From Pseudomonadota bacterium (GTDB taxonomy: Bacteria > Pseudomonadota > Gammaproteobacteria > Burkholderiales > Burkholderiaceae_C): DNA of 64,000 nt. The translations under genes were made by a program, and so were the position numbers. Numbering within the stretch: the first letter of the stretch is position 1; each line of letters starts with the position of its first letter. The notes beneath the pieces were generated by a model that saw only the letters and a program-made list of their open reading frames with translations, was not told where the DNA came from and did no database searches. The stretch covers positions 41,291-105,290 of the forward strand of contig JAJZVU010000008.1 in NCBI GenBank assembly GCA_021845505.1. Reading direction: 5' to 3'. Of this stretch, positions 53,637-63,200 are shown piece after piece.

Positions 53637-54536
53637 TCAGGCGCAAGCCGGCTGGCGCTGCGCCGCGGCCTGCCGCCACGCCTGCAACCGGCCCGGCCAC
53701 TGGCGCAAGGCCTGCAGCAGCAGCCGCTGCGGCGTCGCGGCGTCGACTCGCAGGCCGAGGATCGCGGCGGCATCGCGCAGCGCCTGCACCCCGGGGCGCA
53801 ACGCGGCCGCGCCTTCGCTTTTCGACACCTTGCGGCCCGCGCGATCGCGCAGCAGCGGCAGGTGCAGGTAGCGCGGCGTCGGCAGGCCCAGCGCGCGCTG
53901 CAGCAGAATCTGGCGCGCGGTGGAATCGGCGAGGTCCTCGCCCCGCACGACATCGCTGACCCCCTGCGCGGCGTCGTCGACGACCACCGCCAGCTGGTAG
54001 GCCCAGTCGCCGTCGGCGCGCTTGAGGACAAAGTCGCCGACCTCGAGGTCGACCCGCTGCAGCTGCGGCCCGAGCCGCGCGCACTGCCAGCGCACGCAGG
54101 CCGCGTCGCCTGCGGGCAGCCGCATCCTCCAGGCGCGCGGCGCGCCGCGCGTGCCGTCGCGGCAGGTGCCGGGGTAGACGCGCGGTCCGGCGCTGCCGGA
54201 CCGGGCTGCAGCCGCCTCGATGTCGCGACGCGAACAGCTGCACGGGTAGGCGTCGTGCTGATCGAGCAGGCGCTGCAGCGCCTGCTCGTAGAGCGCGCCG
54301 CGCACCGCCTGGTGCAGCACCACGCCATCGGGGCGCAGCCCGCAGGCCGCCAGCTGCTGCAGGATCACCCGGTCGGCGCCGGCCACGCAGCGCCGGGTGT
54401 CGACGTCCTCGATGCGCACCAGCCAGGTCCCGCCGGCGCATCGCGCGTCCAGCCACGAGCCCAGCGCGGCGACCAGCGAGCCGGCATGCAGCGGCCCGCT
54501 GGGCGAGGGGGCGAAACGTCCGACAGGGCCGGCCAT
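53637..54536 (-). CDS. gluQ: Glutamyl-Q tRNA(Asp) synthetase
   Basis: GluQ-RS attaches glutamate to queuosine in tRNA-Asp. It is a catalytic core of GluRS lacking the anticodon-binding domain, consistent with 299 residues. Visible are the HIGH-type [13 protein letters not shown] (9-21), zinc ligands C99, C101, Y121 and C125 (CSC...YPGTC), [16 protein letters not shown] and the KMSKS-type KVSKS (236-240). Its presence fits a queuosine-making organism, together with queE nearby. Confidence 0.94.
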   Translation of the reverse strand: MAGPVGRFAPSPSGPLHAGSLVAALGSWLDARCAGGTWLVRIEDVDTRRCVAGADRVILQQLAACGLRPDGVVLHQAVRGALYEQALQRLLDQHDAYPCSCSRRDIEAAAARSGSAGPRVYPGTCRDGTRGAPRAWRMRLPAGDAACVRWQCARLGPQLQRVDLEVGDFVLKRADGDWAYQLAVVVDDAAQGVSDVVRGEDLADSTARQILLQRALGLPTPRYLHLPLLRDRAGRKVSKSEGAAALRPGVQALRDAAAILGLRVDAATPQRLLLQALRQWPGRLQAWRQAAAQRQPACA

Positions 54537-54572
54537 CGCGACTCCCGCGAGCGCGCCGCCGACGGATGCCGG

Positions 54573-55472
54573 CTACAGCGGCAGGTAATGGTCCACCAGC
54601 ATCGCCGCGAACAGCAGCGACAGGTAGACGATGGAATAACGGAACATCGCCCGCGCCAGCGCATCGCTGTAGCGCCGCAGCAGCTGCCACGCATAGCCGA
54701 GGAACACCCCGCCGAGCAGCAGCGCGCTGGCGGCGTAGATCAGCCCGGCGCTGTGCATCGCCCAGGGCATCAGGCTGACCGCGGTGAGCAGCACGGTGTA
54801 CAGCAGGGCTTGCAGCCGGGTGTAGCGCGAGCCATGGGTCACCGGCAGCATCGGCAGCCCGGATTTGCGGTAGTCCTCGGTGCGATACAGGGCCAGCGAC
54901 CAGAAGTGCGGCGGGGTCCACAGGAAGATGATCAGGAACAGGATCAGCGCCTCCGGCGAGACCGTGTTGGTCATCGCCGCCCAGCCCAGCACCGGAGGCA
55001 TCGCACCCGACGCCCCGCCGATGACAATGTTCTGCGGGGTCGCCGGCTTGAGCAGCACCGTGTAGATCACCGCGTAGCCGATGAAGGTGCCGAAGGTCAG
55101 CCACATGGTCAGCGGGTTGACTTCGACGTACAGCAGCAGCATGCCCAGACCGCACAGCAGCGCGGAAAAGCCCAGGATGGGCAGCGAGCCCAGCTCGCCG
55201 GTGGCCGACGGCCGCCAGGACGTGCGGCGCATCACCGCATCGATCTTCTGCTCGACCAGGCAGTTGAACGCCGCCGCGGCGCTGGCGACCAGCCAGATGC
55301 CGACGGTCGCGAACACCAGCGGCCGCCAGTTCGGAAGTCCCGGGCGGGAAAGGAACATCCCGATCACCGCGCAGAACACGATCAGCTGCACCACCCGCGG
55401 CTTGGTCAGGGCATAGAACTGCCCGGCCAGGCGCCACGGCCCCGAGGGTTGACTGAGGCTTTCGGTTTTCAT
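54573..55472 (-). CDS. ctaB: Protoheme IX farnesyltransferase CtaB (heme O synthase)
   Basis: CtaB farnesylates heme B to heme O in the inner membrane for heme-copper oxidases. The 299-residue protein has about 9 hydrophobic helices with prenyltransferase motifs: [32 protein letters not shown] (NxxxxxxIDxxMxRT) and [19 protein letters not shown]. The ATG at 55472 overlaps the ctaA stop (ATGA). The Sco1 gene that often follows ctaB is not here; gluQ lies next. Confidence 0.96.
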   Translation of the reverse strand: MKTESLSQPSGPWRLAGQFYALTKPRVVQLIVFCAVIGMFLSRPGLPNWRPLVFATVGIWLVASAAAAFNCLVEQKIDAVMRRTSWRPSATGELGSLPILGFSALLCGLGMLLLYVEVNPLTMWLTFGTFIGYAVIYTVLLKPATPQNIVIGGASGAMPPVLGWAAMTNTVSPEALILFLIIFLWTPPHFWSLALYRTEDYRKSGLPMLPVTHGSRYTRLQALLYTVLLTAVSLMPWAMHSAGLIYAASALLLGGVFLGYAWQLLRRYSDALARAMFRYSIVYLSLLFAAMLVDHYLPL

Positions 55473-56665
55473 CGCTCGACTCCCAGGCCGGAGACTGCTG
55501 GCGCCGGCTGCGCGGCTTGGGTCGCCGGCGCAGCCTGCGCGACGCGCGTGCCGGAGGCGCGCCAGGCCGCCATCGTGAGCAGCAGCACCATCCACGCCGC
55601 GACGCCATTGTGGGCCACCGCCGGCAGCAGCGGATGCTGCAGCAGCACCAGGCTGGCACCCAGCGCGATCTGCAGCACCAGCGCGAAGGTCAGCCACGCG
55701 GCCAGGCTGCGCAGCGGTCGGTGGCGGGCCAGCGCCGCGGCGGCGGCCAGGATCAACGCCGACGCGACGACCGCGAACAGCCTGTGCGCCCACTGGATGG
55801 CCACCAGGCCCTGCAGGGGGATCGAGGTGCCGTCGGGCATGCGGCCGAGGTTGCGCCACATGCTGAAGCCCGCGCTCCAGTTGGCATCGGGGTGGAAGCT
55901 GCCGTTGCAGGTCGGGAAGCCCGTGCAGGCCAGCGCCGCGTAGTTGGTGCTGACCCAGCCGCCGAGGAAGATCTGCACCAGCAGCCCGCCGAGCGCCACC
56001 AGGCTGAGCACCCGTGCCGCGCTGCCGGCCGGCAGCTGCGGCGCGTCCGATCGCTGGCGCATCCAGAACCACGCCGCCAGCAGCAGCAGCACGATTCCCC
56101 CCATCAGGTGCAGGGTCACGATCAGCGGCTTGAGCAGCAGGGTCACGGTCCAGGCACCGAACATGCCCTGGACGATGACCCAGGCCAGCAGCAGCAGCGG
56201 CAGCCCGAGCCGGATCGCCTGTCGGTGCTTGCGCGCCCACAGCGCGCGCGCAGCCATCACGGTGATCAGCGCGCCGATCACCGTGGCGACGTAGCGGTGG
56301 ATCATCTCCACCCAGGCCTTGAACGGGCTGACATTGCCTCCGGTTCCGCCCTCCTCGACCACCGCCTGGTGGATCTGCGCATGCGCCTGCACCGGAGTCA
56401 GCCTGCCGTAGCACCCGGGCCAGTCGGGGCATCCCAGACCGGCATCGGTCAGGCGGACGAAGGCGCCGAACATCACCAGGTCCATGGTCAGGAACACCAG
56501 CAGCGCGACCAGCCTGGGCCAGCGCATGCGCAGGCCGGCCCACACCACCAGCAGCAGGCCGACCAGCCAGACGGCCGCCTGCAGCCAGTGCAGCGAGAAC
56601 AACCAGACCTCGGGGCGAGCCTGGTAGATGGTGATCAGGTTGGGGGGAAGCGGGTGGCTCATCAT
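55469..56665 (-). CDS. ctaA: Heme A synthase CtaA (COX15)
   Basis: CtaA oxidises heme O to heme A for aa3-type oxidase. The 398-residue protein has 8 hydrophobic helices, with the heme/His-bearing stretches [55 protein letters not shown] and [10 protein letters not shown]. The first of two adjacent ATGs (56665) has GAGGA 5 nt upstream and overlaps the upstream stop. Its presence implies that the cell makes heme A, although no coxA is in the cluster. Confidence 0.95.
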   Translation of the reverse strand: MMSHPLPPNLITIYQARPEVWLFSLHWLQAAVWLVGLLLVVWAGLRMRWPRLVALLVFLTMDLVMFGAFVRLTDAGLGCPDWPGCYGRLTPVQAHAQIHQAVVEEGGTGGNVSPFKAWVEMIHRYVATVIGALITVMAARALWARKHRQAIRLGLPLLLLAWVIVQGMFGAWTVTLLLKPLIVTLHLMGGIVLLLLAAWFWMRQRSDAPQLPAGSAARVLSLVALGGLLVQIFLGGWVSTNYAALACTGFPTCNGSFHPDANWSAGFSMWRNLGRMPDGTSIPLQGLVAIQWAHRLFAVVASALILAAAAALARHRPLRSLAAWLTFALVLQIALGASLVLLQHPLLPAVAHNGVAAWMVLLLTMAAWRASGTRVAQAAPATQAAQPAPAVSGLGVER

Positions 56666-57330
56666 GCATTCCTCGCCGGCGCGGCCGGCTTGGCTTTCGG
56701 GCTGGCCGGCAGCGGCTGCAAGCGCAGCGACTTCCACGACTGGGTGTTGTACAACAACTTGCTGAAAACCCCCAACGCGCGCATGGGATCGAACCCGCTG
56801 GGGAAGCGCAGCATCAGGTTGCCCAGCGGGTCGACCAGCCACATCGGCCCCTGCAGGCTCTCGCCAGCGGACAGCGGCAGCCACCGGCGCAGCTCGGCCG
56901 GGTCGGCGCGCAGCATCACGGTGCCCGCCGCCGGCGCCAGCACCCCGGGATTGACCGGGCCGTTGTCGGTGATCAGCCACACCCGAGCCACGCGGTACTC
57001 GTCCGGGCCGGCAGCCAGGTAGAACTGCCGCATCGCATACAGCAGGTGCTGGCAGCCGGCCGGGCAGGCGGCCGGGCCGGCCACCAGCATCAGCCAGTAG
57101 CCGTCGAGCCGGCGCAGGTCGAAGGGCTTGCCGTCCAGGGTGCGCAGGTGCAACGCCGGCACCGGGCGCTGCGGCTGCACCAGCTGCCCGTACGGCGGCT
57201 TGCCGCCACCCGGGTGCAGTACATAGCCGACGAACAGCGTGGCCAGCAACGGCCCTCCCACCACCAGCGCGAGCAGCGCCAGCGCGGTGCGGCGGCGCGG
57301 CGCGCGCTGCCCGCTCGCAGCCGCGCTCAT
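56662..57330 (-). CDS. SCO-like membrane-anchored thioredoxin-fold protein
   Basis: The 222-residue product has one N-terminal transmembrane anchor (about 17-38) and a periplasmic domain. That domain has [24 protein letters not shown] (a CxxxC pair, as in copper chaperone Sco proteins), VWLITDNG and [15 protein letters not shown]. Family members lie between surf1 and ctaA in betaproteobacteria and probably help assemble cytochrome oxidase. Copper binding is inferred from the cysteine pair. It overlaps surf1 by 4 bp. Confidence 0.85.
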   Translation of the reverse strand: MSAAASGQRAPRRRTALALLALVVGGPLLATLFVGYVLHPGGGKPPYGQLVQPQRPVPALHLRTLDGKPFDLRRLDGYWLMLVAGPAACPAGCQHLLYAMRQFYLAAGPDEYRVARVWLITDNGPVNPGVLAPAAGTVMLRADPAELRRWLPLSAGESLQGPMWLVDPLGNLMLRFPSGFDPMRALGVFSKLLYNTQSWKSLRLQPLPASPKAKPAAPARNA

Positions 57331-58109
57331 GCCGCGGCTCCGGGCTGGCGCCCGCGGCGCCTGCGCGACAGCGTGCGCAACGTGAAAAACAGCCACAGTC
57401 CCAGGCAGGTGGCGCTCATCGCGAACCACTGCAGCGCGTAGCCGTAGTTGCGTTGCATGCCGAGGTCGGGCTTCGGCCAGTCGCGCACCAGCCCCTGACT
57501 CGAAGGGCCGAGTTGTTGCAGCACGTAGGGGAACATAAGAATATGATGATACTGCGCGAATTGCTGCAACTGCACATTCTGGCGAAGGCGCGCGCCTGGA
57601 GGATCCTTGGCGAACGAAAACCATGGTGACGGCGCGGGAGCAACCCGGCCCCGCACCTCGACCGGGCCGCTCGGGGTGGGAACCGGCGGAACCAGCAACG
57701 GAGCATGCACGTCGGGGGCAGCCCAGCCGCGCAGCACCATCAGGTACTTGTCGGAACCCTGCAGGCGCAACGGGGTCAACACCCAGAAGCCGGCGACACC
57801 CCGGTACTGGCGGTTCTGCAGGTACACCGTCCAGGCCCCGGCCCACTCTCCCCGGGCCACCGCGGGGCGCCATTGGGCGCTCGCCAGGTCGACCCCTTGC
57901 GGTCCGAGTTGCAGCGGCGACAGCCGTTCACGCTCCGCGATGCGCGCCGCCAGCGCCTGCTTTTCGCGGCCGCGGTCGAGTTGCCACACCCCCAGCCGAG
58001 CCAGCAGCACCACCACCGCCAGCGAACCGAGGACCGCAAGGATTTCCCGCCCGCTCAGCCAGCGCGGGCTACGCTGCGCCGGCGCCGGTGGGACAATCGG
58101 CCTGGACAT
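57327..58109 (-). CDS. SURF1-family oxidase assembly protein
   Basis: SURF1 aids heme A delivery to cytochrome oxidase subunit I. The 260-residue protein has two transmembrane helices (about 22-42 and 229-248) flanking a periplasmic domain. Signatures are RLGVWQLDRGREKQA near the N terminus and PSSQGLVRDWPKPDLGMQRNYGYALQWFAM near the end. ATG 58109 is preferred; GTG at 58112 directly precedes it. It is divergent from the small DUF2909 gene. Confidence 0.93.
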   Translation of the reverse strand: MSRPIVPPAPAQRSPRWLSGREILAVLGSLAVVVLLARLGVWQLDRGREKQALAARIAERERLSPLQLGPQGVDLASAQWRPAVARGEWAGAWTVYLQNRQYRGVAGFWVLTPLRLQGSDKYLMVLRGWAAPDVHAPLLVPPVPTPSGPVEVRGRVAPAPSPWFSFAKDPPGARLRQNVQLQQFAQYHHILMFPYVLQQLGPSSQGLVRDWPKPDLGMQRNYGYALQWFAMSATCLGLWLFFTLRTLSRRRRGRQPGAAA

Positions 58110-58138
58110 CACCCTTTCATCCCGACGGGAGCAAAGCC

Positions 58139-58351
58139 TTGCACATCGTGGTTGTCATCGCCTTCGTACTGATCCTCGGCAGCCTGTTTTCCGGGCTGTA
58201 CTTCGTGATGAAGGACAAAGGCAAGACCAATCGAGCGGTCAACGCCCTGAGCTTCAGGATCGGCTTTTCGATCCTGCTGTTCCTGTTCATCCTGTTCAGC
58301 TACAAGATGGGATGGATCCATCCGACCGGCATCCCGCTGACCCCGCGCTGA
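58139..58351 (+). CDS. DUF2909 twin-transmembrane protein
   Basis: This 70-residue protein has two transmembrane helices around a short basic loop (FVMKDKGKTNRAVNALSFRIG). The family (DUF2909) is regularly found on the opposite strand inside betaproteobacterial cytochrome oxidase clusters. Its role is unknown, possibly oxidase assembly. No ATG fits. TTG at 58139 gives the right N terminus (HIVVVIAFVLILGSLFSGL) and follows GGGAG by about 7 nt. Confidence 0.85.
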   Translation: MHIVVVIAFVLILGSLFSGLYFVMKDKGKTNRAVNALSFRIGFSILLFLFILFSYKMGWIHPTGIPLTPR

Positions 58352-58435
58352 CAGGTCGCCACGGCCGCGCCGTGGGGTGAGGCGGCCGCGGCTGCGGCGC
58401 CGCAGCGCGCGGCGCCGGTCGCGTCGCTGCGCGTC

Positions 58436-59293
58436 TCAGAGCCAGTAGACGAGCACGTAGAGCAACAGCCAGACGACGTCGACGAAGTGCCAATACCAGG
58501 CGACCCCTTCGAAGGCGAAGTGGTGGTCGGCCTTGAAATCCCCGCGGATCATCCGGTACAGCACCACCGAGAGCATCGTGGCGCCCAGGAACACGTGGAA
58601 GCCGTGGAAACCGGTCAGCATGAAAAACGTCGCGCCGTAGATGCCCGAGCTCAGCTTCAGGCCCATTTCGGTGTAGGCGTGGTGGTACTCGAAGGCCTGC
58701 AGCCCGAGGAAGGTGAATCCCAGCACGATGGTCAGCGCCAGCCAGAAGATCGCCTTGCTGCGATGGTCGGCGCGCAGCGCGTGGTGCGACACGGTCAGCG
58801 TCAGCCCCGAACTCAGCAGCAGCGCGGTGTTGATCGTGGGAATCGGCCACGGTTCCATCGCCTGCACCTGGGGGATCAGGCCGCCGGGGCCGACGCTCGG
58901 CCAGGTGTTCTGGAAGTGCGGCCACAGCAACTGGTTGTGCAAGGCCGCCAGGTCGGGCACCGAATAGACCCGGGCGTAATACAGGGCGCCGAAGAACGAG
59001 GCGAAGAACATCACCTCGGAAAAAATGAACCAGCTCATGCTCCAGCGGAACGACGTGTCGACCGCCTGGTTGTGCAGGCCCCCTTCGCTCTCGGCGATCG
59101 CCCGCCCGAACCAGCGGTACAGGGTGCTGAGCAGCCCCAGCAAGCCGACGAGCAGCAGCCATTGCGCGTGGGGCACGCTGTTGAACCACAATGCCGCGCC
59201 GAATGCCATCACCACCAGCGAGGTGGCGGCGAGCACCGGAAACGGAGAAGGCTTGGGGATGAAGTAGCTGCCTGGTTGGCTCGATGTCGACAT
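58436..59293 (-). CDS. coxC: Cytochrome c oxidase subunit III
   Basis: The 285-residue, seven-helix subunit of aa3-type oxidase. Recognisable stretches: MSWFIFSEVMFFASFFGALYYAR, HHALRADHRSKA, GLQAFEYHHAY, FFMLTGFHGFHVFLG and the C-terminal VAWYWHFVDVVWLLLYVLVYWL. It interacts with subunit I, for which no gene is present in this cluster. DUF2970 lies just upstream. Confidence 0.97.
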   Translation of the reverse strand: MSTSSQPGSYFIPKPSPFPVLAATSLVVMAFGAALWFNSVPHAQWLLLVGLLGLLSTLYRWFGRAIAESEGGLHNQAVDTSFRWSMSWFIFSEVMFFASFFGALYYARVYSVPDLAALHNQLLWPHFQNTWPSVGPGGLIPQVQAMEPWPIPTINTALLLSSGLTLTVSHHALRADHRSKAIFWLALTIVLGFTFLGLQAFEYHHAYTEMGLKLSSGIYGATFFMLTGFHGFHVFLGATMLSVVLYRMIRGDFKADHHFAFEGVAWYWHFVDVVWLLLYVLVYWL

Positions 59294-59316
59294 ATTGTTT
59301 TCCCTGTCTTCCTAGA

Positions 59317-59511
59317 TTAAGGGTGATCGGTGGCGATGACCGAGTGGACAATGATCATCAGCAGCGCGACGAACAATGCGGCGCCGATCAGGCCTGCGAT
59401 GACAATATGAACCATGTTCAGGTTGGCGAAGTCACGCTCGCGGTCCTTCGACTTGCGCACCCCGAGAAAGGCCCAGAAGATGGCCTTGAACGCGCTGAAG
59501 AACGAACCCAT
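59317..59511 (-). CDS. DUF2970 small membrane protein
   Basis: A 64-residue protein with one C-terminal transmembrane helix. The conserved N terminus SAFKAIFWAFLGVRKSKDRERDF is the DUF2970 signature, seen in betaproteobacterial cox operons. Function is unknown. In related operons ctaG/cox11 normally precedes it; here only 49 bp separate it from the tiny assembly-protein gene. Confidence 0.88.
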   Translation of the reverse strand: MGSFFSAFKAIFWAFLGVRKSKDRERDFANLNMVHIVIAGLIGAALFVALLMIIVHSVIATDHP

Positions 59512-59560
59512 GATCGGCTGGCTGCTCAGGCTGGGCCGCAGGAACGGCGCGACAGGGGGT

Positions 59561-59674
59561 TCACAGCAGCGTCCAGCGCACGATGAATCCGAGCAGCAGC
59601 GCCATCGAAACGCTCAGGATGATCAGCGCCAGCCGCAGGTTGCTGCGGCGCTTTTCGGCGGAGAGTCGATGCAT
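59561..59674 (-). CDS. Cytochrome oxidase small assembly protein (37 residues)
   Basis: This is a tiny open frame starting MHRLSAEKRRSNLRLALI followed by one transmembrane helix (SVSMALLLGFIVRWTLL). The basic N-terminal stretch ahead of a single helix matches the short assembly protein that lies between coxA and ctaG in Burkholderiales oxidase operons. Here it begins 26 bp after the coxB stop, where coxA would be expected. Confidence 0.8.
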   Translation of the reverse strand: MHRLSAEKRRSNLRLALIILSVSMALLLGFIVRWTLL

Positions 59675-59700
59675 CGCGGATTCGCGCCGGATCGCTGCGA

Positions 59701-60552
59701 TCAGCTCGCTGCGCCCGAAGGCGGGAACGCGCCACCATCCTTCTTCAACTCGGCCTGCGTCGACTTGACCCAGGCCAGGTAGTCGGGAAGCGGGAGCACC
59801 TTGACCACGATGGGCATGAAGGCGTGGCCCTTGCCGCAGATCTGCGCGCACTGGCCGTAGTAGGTGCCGACCTTGTCGACCTTGAACCAGGTCTCGCGCG
59901 TCGCGCCGGGGATCGCGTCCATCTGCACCCCGAACGACGGCACGTACCAGCCGTGCAGCACGTCGGCCGACGTGGTGACGATGCGCACCTTTTCGTTGAC
60001 CGGAACCACCAGTTCGTGGTCGACCTGCAGCAGGTAGTTGCTGGGCTTGTGCGCGCTGCCGAAGATCTGCGACATCGGGGTCGTCAGCGTCGAATAGAAG
60101 GCAATTCCCTTGCCCGGGCCTTCCAGGTAGTCGTAGCCCCATTTCCACTGGTAGCCGGTGGCCTTGACGGTCAGGTACGAGTGGGAGACGTTCTCCTGCG
60201 CCAGCACGACCTTGGTCGCCGGGATCACCATGCCGATCACGATGAGCAGCGGGATCACGGTCCAGATGATCTCCACCGTCGTGCTCTCGTGGAACTGGGC
60301 AGGCACCGCGCCCTTCGATTTGCGGAACTTGAACGCCGCGTAGAACATCGCGCCGAACACCAGCACGCCGATCGCGAGGCACACCAGCATCACCATGTAG
60401 TTCAGGCTGCGCTGGTCGTAGGCGATGCTGGTCACCGGCTGCTGGAAGTCGATGCCGTTGACCTGCGGACCCCCGGGCAGGCTGTGCGTCGCGGCGAAAG
60501 CCGTCGAGACGAACATGGCCGAAGCCAAGGTCGCGTAGTGCTTCAGTTTCAT
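59701..60552 (-). CDS. coxB: Cytochrome c oxidase subunit II
   Basis: Subunit II receives electrons from cytochrome c through its CuA centre. The product has a signal peptide, two transmembrane helices (TVEIIWTVIPLLIVIGM is in the second) and the aromatic WKWGYDY region. CuA ligands are complete: H in DVLHGWYVP, then C-x3-C-x3-H-x2-M in CAQICGKGHAFM. The usual Glu between the cysteines is Gln here; only its backbone binds Cu. ATG 60552 is preferred (MKLKHY, signal-like); 60582 is an alternative. The gene is intact, but coxA does not follow it. Confidence 0.95.
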   Translation of the reverse strand: MKLKHYATLASAMFVSTAFAATHSLPGGPQVNGIDFQQPVTSIAYDQRSLNYMVMLVCLAIGVLVFGAMFYAAFKFRKSKGAVPAQFHESTTVEIIWTVIPLLIVIGMVIPATKVVLAQENVSHSYLTVKATGYQWKWGYDYLEGPGKGIAFYSTLTTPMSQIFGSAHKPSNYLLQVDHELVVPVNEKVRIVTTSADVLHGWYVPSFGVQMDAIPGATRETWFKVDKVGTYYGQCAQICGKGHAFMPIVVKVLPLPDYLAWVKSTQAELKKDGGAFPPSGAAS

Positions 60553-60592
60553 CTTCGATGTCACCTTATGGAAAGAATGCATGCTGTGCGTG

Positions 60593-61108
60593 TCAAGCCG
60601 CGAGCAACGCCTTGCGCAGCTCGCGCGCCAGTTGTTCCCTGCGCTCGGGGCGGGTGTAGCGCCCGACGAATACCTCGCGGCCGGCAGCGCGCAGCACGAC
60701 CAGCCCGTTGTCGTGCAGCAGGATGCGGGTGCTGCGAGTCGGCAGTTCGGTGCGCTGCAGGCGCCCGGCCGATTCCCATTCGACGACCACCAGCTCGGCG
60801 CCGAATTCCACGCGTTCGCGATCTGTCGCGTGCCGCGCCCAGGCCAGCAACGCCGCTCCCAGCACCAGCAATTCGGCGCAGGTGAAGGGGGTCACCAGCT
60901 TGGCCCCGCCGAACCAGCACAACGCCGCCACGAGCAGCGACAACAGCGACAGCGATGCGAAAAAACCCATCACCTGCCCGGGAGTGAGCGAGCAATTGCG
61001 CTTGGCCAGCCAGACCAGGCCGCCCACGGGCGCGTCGGGCGCGGCCGGGGCCAGGGTTTCGATCAACTGCGCGGCCATCGCCGGTGCCTTGTCTCCGAAA
61101 TCATCCAT
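60593..61108 (-). CDS. DUF2244 membrane protein
   Basis: The 171-residue product has two adjacent transmembrane helices (about 44-85) and a C-terminal cytoplasmic beta-rich domain (ERVEFGAELVVVEWESAGRLQRTELP, VGRYTRPERREQLARELRKAL). DUF2244 proteins are encoded beside coxB in alpha- and betaproteobacteria; their role is unknown. SLTPGQVMGFFASLSLLSLL is the family's conserved stretch. The ATG at 61108 is chosen; the frame is open further upstream. It is the first gene of the cox operon. Confidence 0.85.
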   Translation of the reverse strand: MDDFGDKAPAMAAQLIETLAPAAPDAPVGGLVWLAKRNCSLTPGQVMGFFASLSLLSLLVAALCWFGGAKLVTPFTCAELLVLGAALLAWARHATDRERVEFGAELVVVEWESAGRLQRTELPTRSTRILLHDNGLVVLRAAGREVFVGRYTRPERREQLARELRKALLAA

Positions 61109-61203
61109 CAGGGGTCGCGGCGCACCTGCGCCTGGCGAGCCGGGCAGCAGCGATGCGGCTGCGGCCAGGCTGCGGGCCAAACGCCTCCACGCCGCCGCGA
61201 CGG

Positions 61204-61305
61204 TGCACCCATTATAGGGACGACCCCGAGGGCTGCCGGAAGGCAAGCGGCGATCGCCGGCCATTTTGCGTGCCGTCAAGGCCGGCGACACATTCCCACG
61301 TGGGA
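61204..61305 (-). promoter_or_regulatory. Promoter and palindrome upstream of the DUF2244-cox operon
   Basis: A perfect -10, TATAAT, lies on the minus strand at 61216-61211, but without a good -35 at the usual distance. This suggests an activated promoter. About 80 bp upstream is a perfect 12-bp palindrome TCCCACGTGGGA (61294-61305), a plausible regulator site. The 258-bp gap 61109-61366 holds no gene that I can see. Confidence 0.5.
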
Positions 61306-61366
61306 GGGATGCAACATCGACCCGCCAGTCCCCCGCGATGCGACCGGGCAGCGGCTGGACAAGCCC

Positions 61367-62263
61367 TCAGCCCGCGCGCGGCGAGCGCCGGCCTCCGATC
61401 TGCTCGACGCCGATGCGAACCACCCCCTGCTCGGCACGACTCGTCGGCGGCTTGAAGGCATGGCCGTAGACGATCTCGAAGCTCAGCTCGACCTGGCCAT
61501 GGCCGCTGCCCGCCGCGCGAGCCTGCAGCCATTCGCGCAGGCGCTGCCAATTGCGCGGGGTGCGCAGCCCGGCGTAGGCCCGGGAGTCGGGCACGCGTCC
61601 GAGTTGCGCCAGTTCGCGCAGCGCGGCGTCGGCGTCGGCCCAATGCAGCCGCAGGATTTCCATGTCCATCACCGGCTCGGCGAAGCCCTGCGCCATCAGC
61701 AGGTCGCCGAGGTCGTGCATGTCGGTCCAGTCGCGCACCCGCATCCCCAGCCCGGCCACCTCGGGATCGCGCAACTCCCGCAGGGTGTCGGGACCGAAGG
61801 CGGTGAACATCAGCACCCCGTCGGGGCGCAGCAGGCGGTTCCAGGCGGCGAACAGCGCGCCCGCGTCGGCGGCCCAGCCCAGCGCCAGGTTGGACCACAG
61901 CAGCTGCGCCGCGGCGTCGGCGAACGCCGGCGAGCCGTCGAGTTCGGCAGCCAGCACCTCGCAGGCCGCGGCGCCGCGCAGGCGCCGGAACCAGCCGCGC
62001 GAGGCATGCTGCCGGCGCGCCCGCTCCGCCAGGCGGCTCGAGGGTTCGATGCCCACCAGTTCCGAATGGGGGTACTGGGAGCGCAGCAGGTCCAGGCCAT
62101 CGCCCCAGGCGCAGCCGACGTCCAGCACGCGCTGAGGTTGCAGGCGCAGCAGCGGCAGCCGCTCGGCCATGCGGCGCGCCGCCTCCTGCCAGACGAACGG
62201 TGCCTGGTGCGACGCCAGGCGGTCGCGCGCCAGGCGCGCTGCGGCGGAAAACGGGAGGGACAT
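61367..62263 (-). CDS. SAM-dependent methyltransferase, BioC-like
   Basis: The 298-residue protein has motif I VLDVGCAWGDGLDLL, an acidic motif II (VGIEPSS), and LLWSNLALGWAADAGALFAAWNRLLRPDGVLMFTAFGPDTLREL, a pattern close to BioC (malonyl-ACP O-methyltransferase of biotin synthesis; NLALQW and GPDTLxEL). A gene of this kind regularly lies between comF and the cox operon in Burkholderiales. No other bio gene is nearby, so the biotin role is inferred from family only. Confidence 0.85.
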   Translation of the reverse strand: MSLPFSAAARLARDRLASHQAPFVWQEAARRMAERLPLLRLQPQRVLDVGCAWGDGLDLLRSQYPHSELVGIEPSSRLAERARRQHASRGWFRRLRGAAACEVLAAELDGSPAFADAAAQLLWSNLALGWAADAGALFAAWNRLLRPDGVLMFTAFGPDTLRELRDPEVAGLGMRVRDWTDMHDLGDLLMAQGFAEPVMDMEILRLHWADADAALRELAQLGRVPDSRAYAGLRTPRNWQRLREWLQARAAGSGHGQVELSFEIVYGHAFKPPTSRAEQGVVRIGVEQIGGRRSPRAG

Positions 62264-62354
62264 GGGAATCCGGTGGTCGCGCAGGCCCTGACTGGGCCGA
62301 GGGACATGCCGCGCGAAGGCGGTCCTTGCGCGCGGCGTGGTCCACTATAGCGGC

Positions 62355-63131
62355 ATGCCCCCCTGCTTCGCGCTGCGGCCGCGCGCCGACCGACCCGGCT
62401 GCCGGCCAGCCGCGTGGTCGAGGCTGGGCGCGCTGCTGCCGGACACCCGGTGCAGGCTGTGCGCGCTGCCCAGCCGCGCGCCGCTGTGCAGTGCCTGCCA
62501 GTGCGCCTACGCCCTCGATCCGGGCTGGCGCTGCCCGCGCTGTGCGCTGCCGCTGGCCGCCGCGGCGAGCTGCTGCGGGCGCTGCGCGCTGCACCCCCCG
62601 GCCTGGGACCGCGCCATCGCCTGGGCCGACTACGCGGCGCCGCTCGACCGCCTGGTGGCCCAGATCAAGTTCGGTGGCGACGCCGCGCTGGCACGCTGGC
62701 TGGGCAGGCTGCTCGGCCAGCGGCTGGGCGCCGCCTGGCCACCGCAGTGGCCGGCCGCCGCGCTGGTGCTGCCGGTGCCGCTGGCCGCGGCGCGGCTGCG
62801 CAGCCGCGGCTACAACCAGGCGTGGGAAATCGCCCGTGGCGTCGCCGCCAGCCTGCACTGGCGAGCCGACTGCCGCCGGCTTTCGCGTCGGCGCGAAAGC
62901 CCGGCGCAAAGCAGCCTGCCGCTGGCGCGACGTGCCGCCAATGTGCGCGGCGCCTTCGTCGCCGAAGGCCTGCCGCCCGGCCGCCCCGTGCTGCTGGTCG
63001 ACGACGTGATGACCAGCGGCAGCACCGCCGAGCATGCGACCCGCGCGCTGCTGCGCGCCGGCTCGGGCCCGGTGCTGGTCGCGGTGCTGCTGCGCACGCC
63101 GCCGCAGCGCACCGCGGCCGACTCCGCCTGA
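62355..63131 (+). CDS. ComF-family phosphoribosyltransferase-like protein
   Basis: The 258-residue product has an N-terminal cysteine-rich zinc-binding part (CRLCALP, CSACQ, CPRCALP, CCGRC) and a phosphoribosyltransferase fold ending in the PRPP loop VLLVDDVMTSGST. ComF is needed for DNA uptake in competent bacteria; in betaproteobacteria the role is mostly untested. ATG 62355 is chosen; GTG 62337 would add six residues. A TATAGC lies 6 bp before the ATG, hinting at a leaderless start. Confidence 0.9.
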   Translation: MPPCFALRPRADRPGCRPAAWSRLGALLPDTRCRLCALPSRAPLCSACQCAYALDPGWRCPRCALPLAAAASCCGRCALHPPAWDRAIAWADYAAPLDRLVAQIKFGGDAALARWLGRLLGQRLGAAWPPQWPAAALVLPVPLAAARLRSRGYNQAWEIARGVAASLHWRADCRRLSRRRESPAQSSLPLARRAANVRGAFVAEGLPPGRPVLLVDDVMTSGSTAEHATRALLRAGSGPVLVAVLLRTPPQRTAADSA

Positions 63132-63200
63132 GGCCGCGTCGATCCACCTGACGGGCGTGCAAGAATGGGCCTTTCCCCGGCGCGAGTGCGCGCGGCAGGC

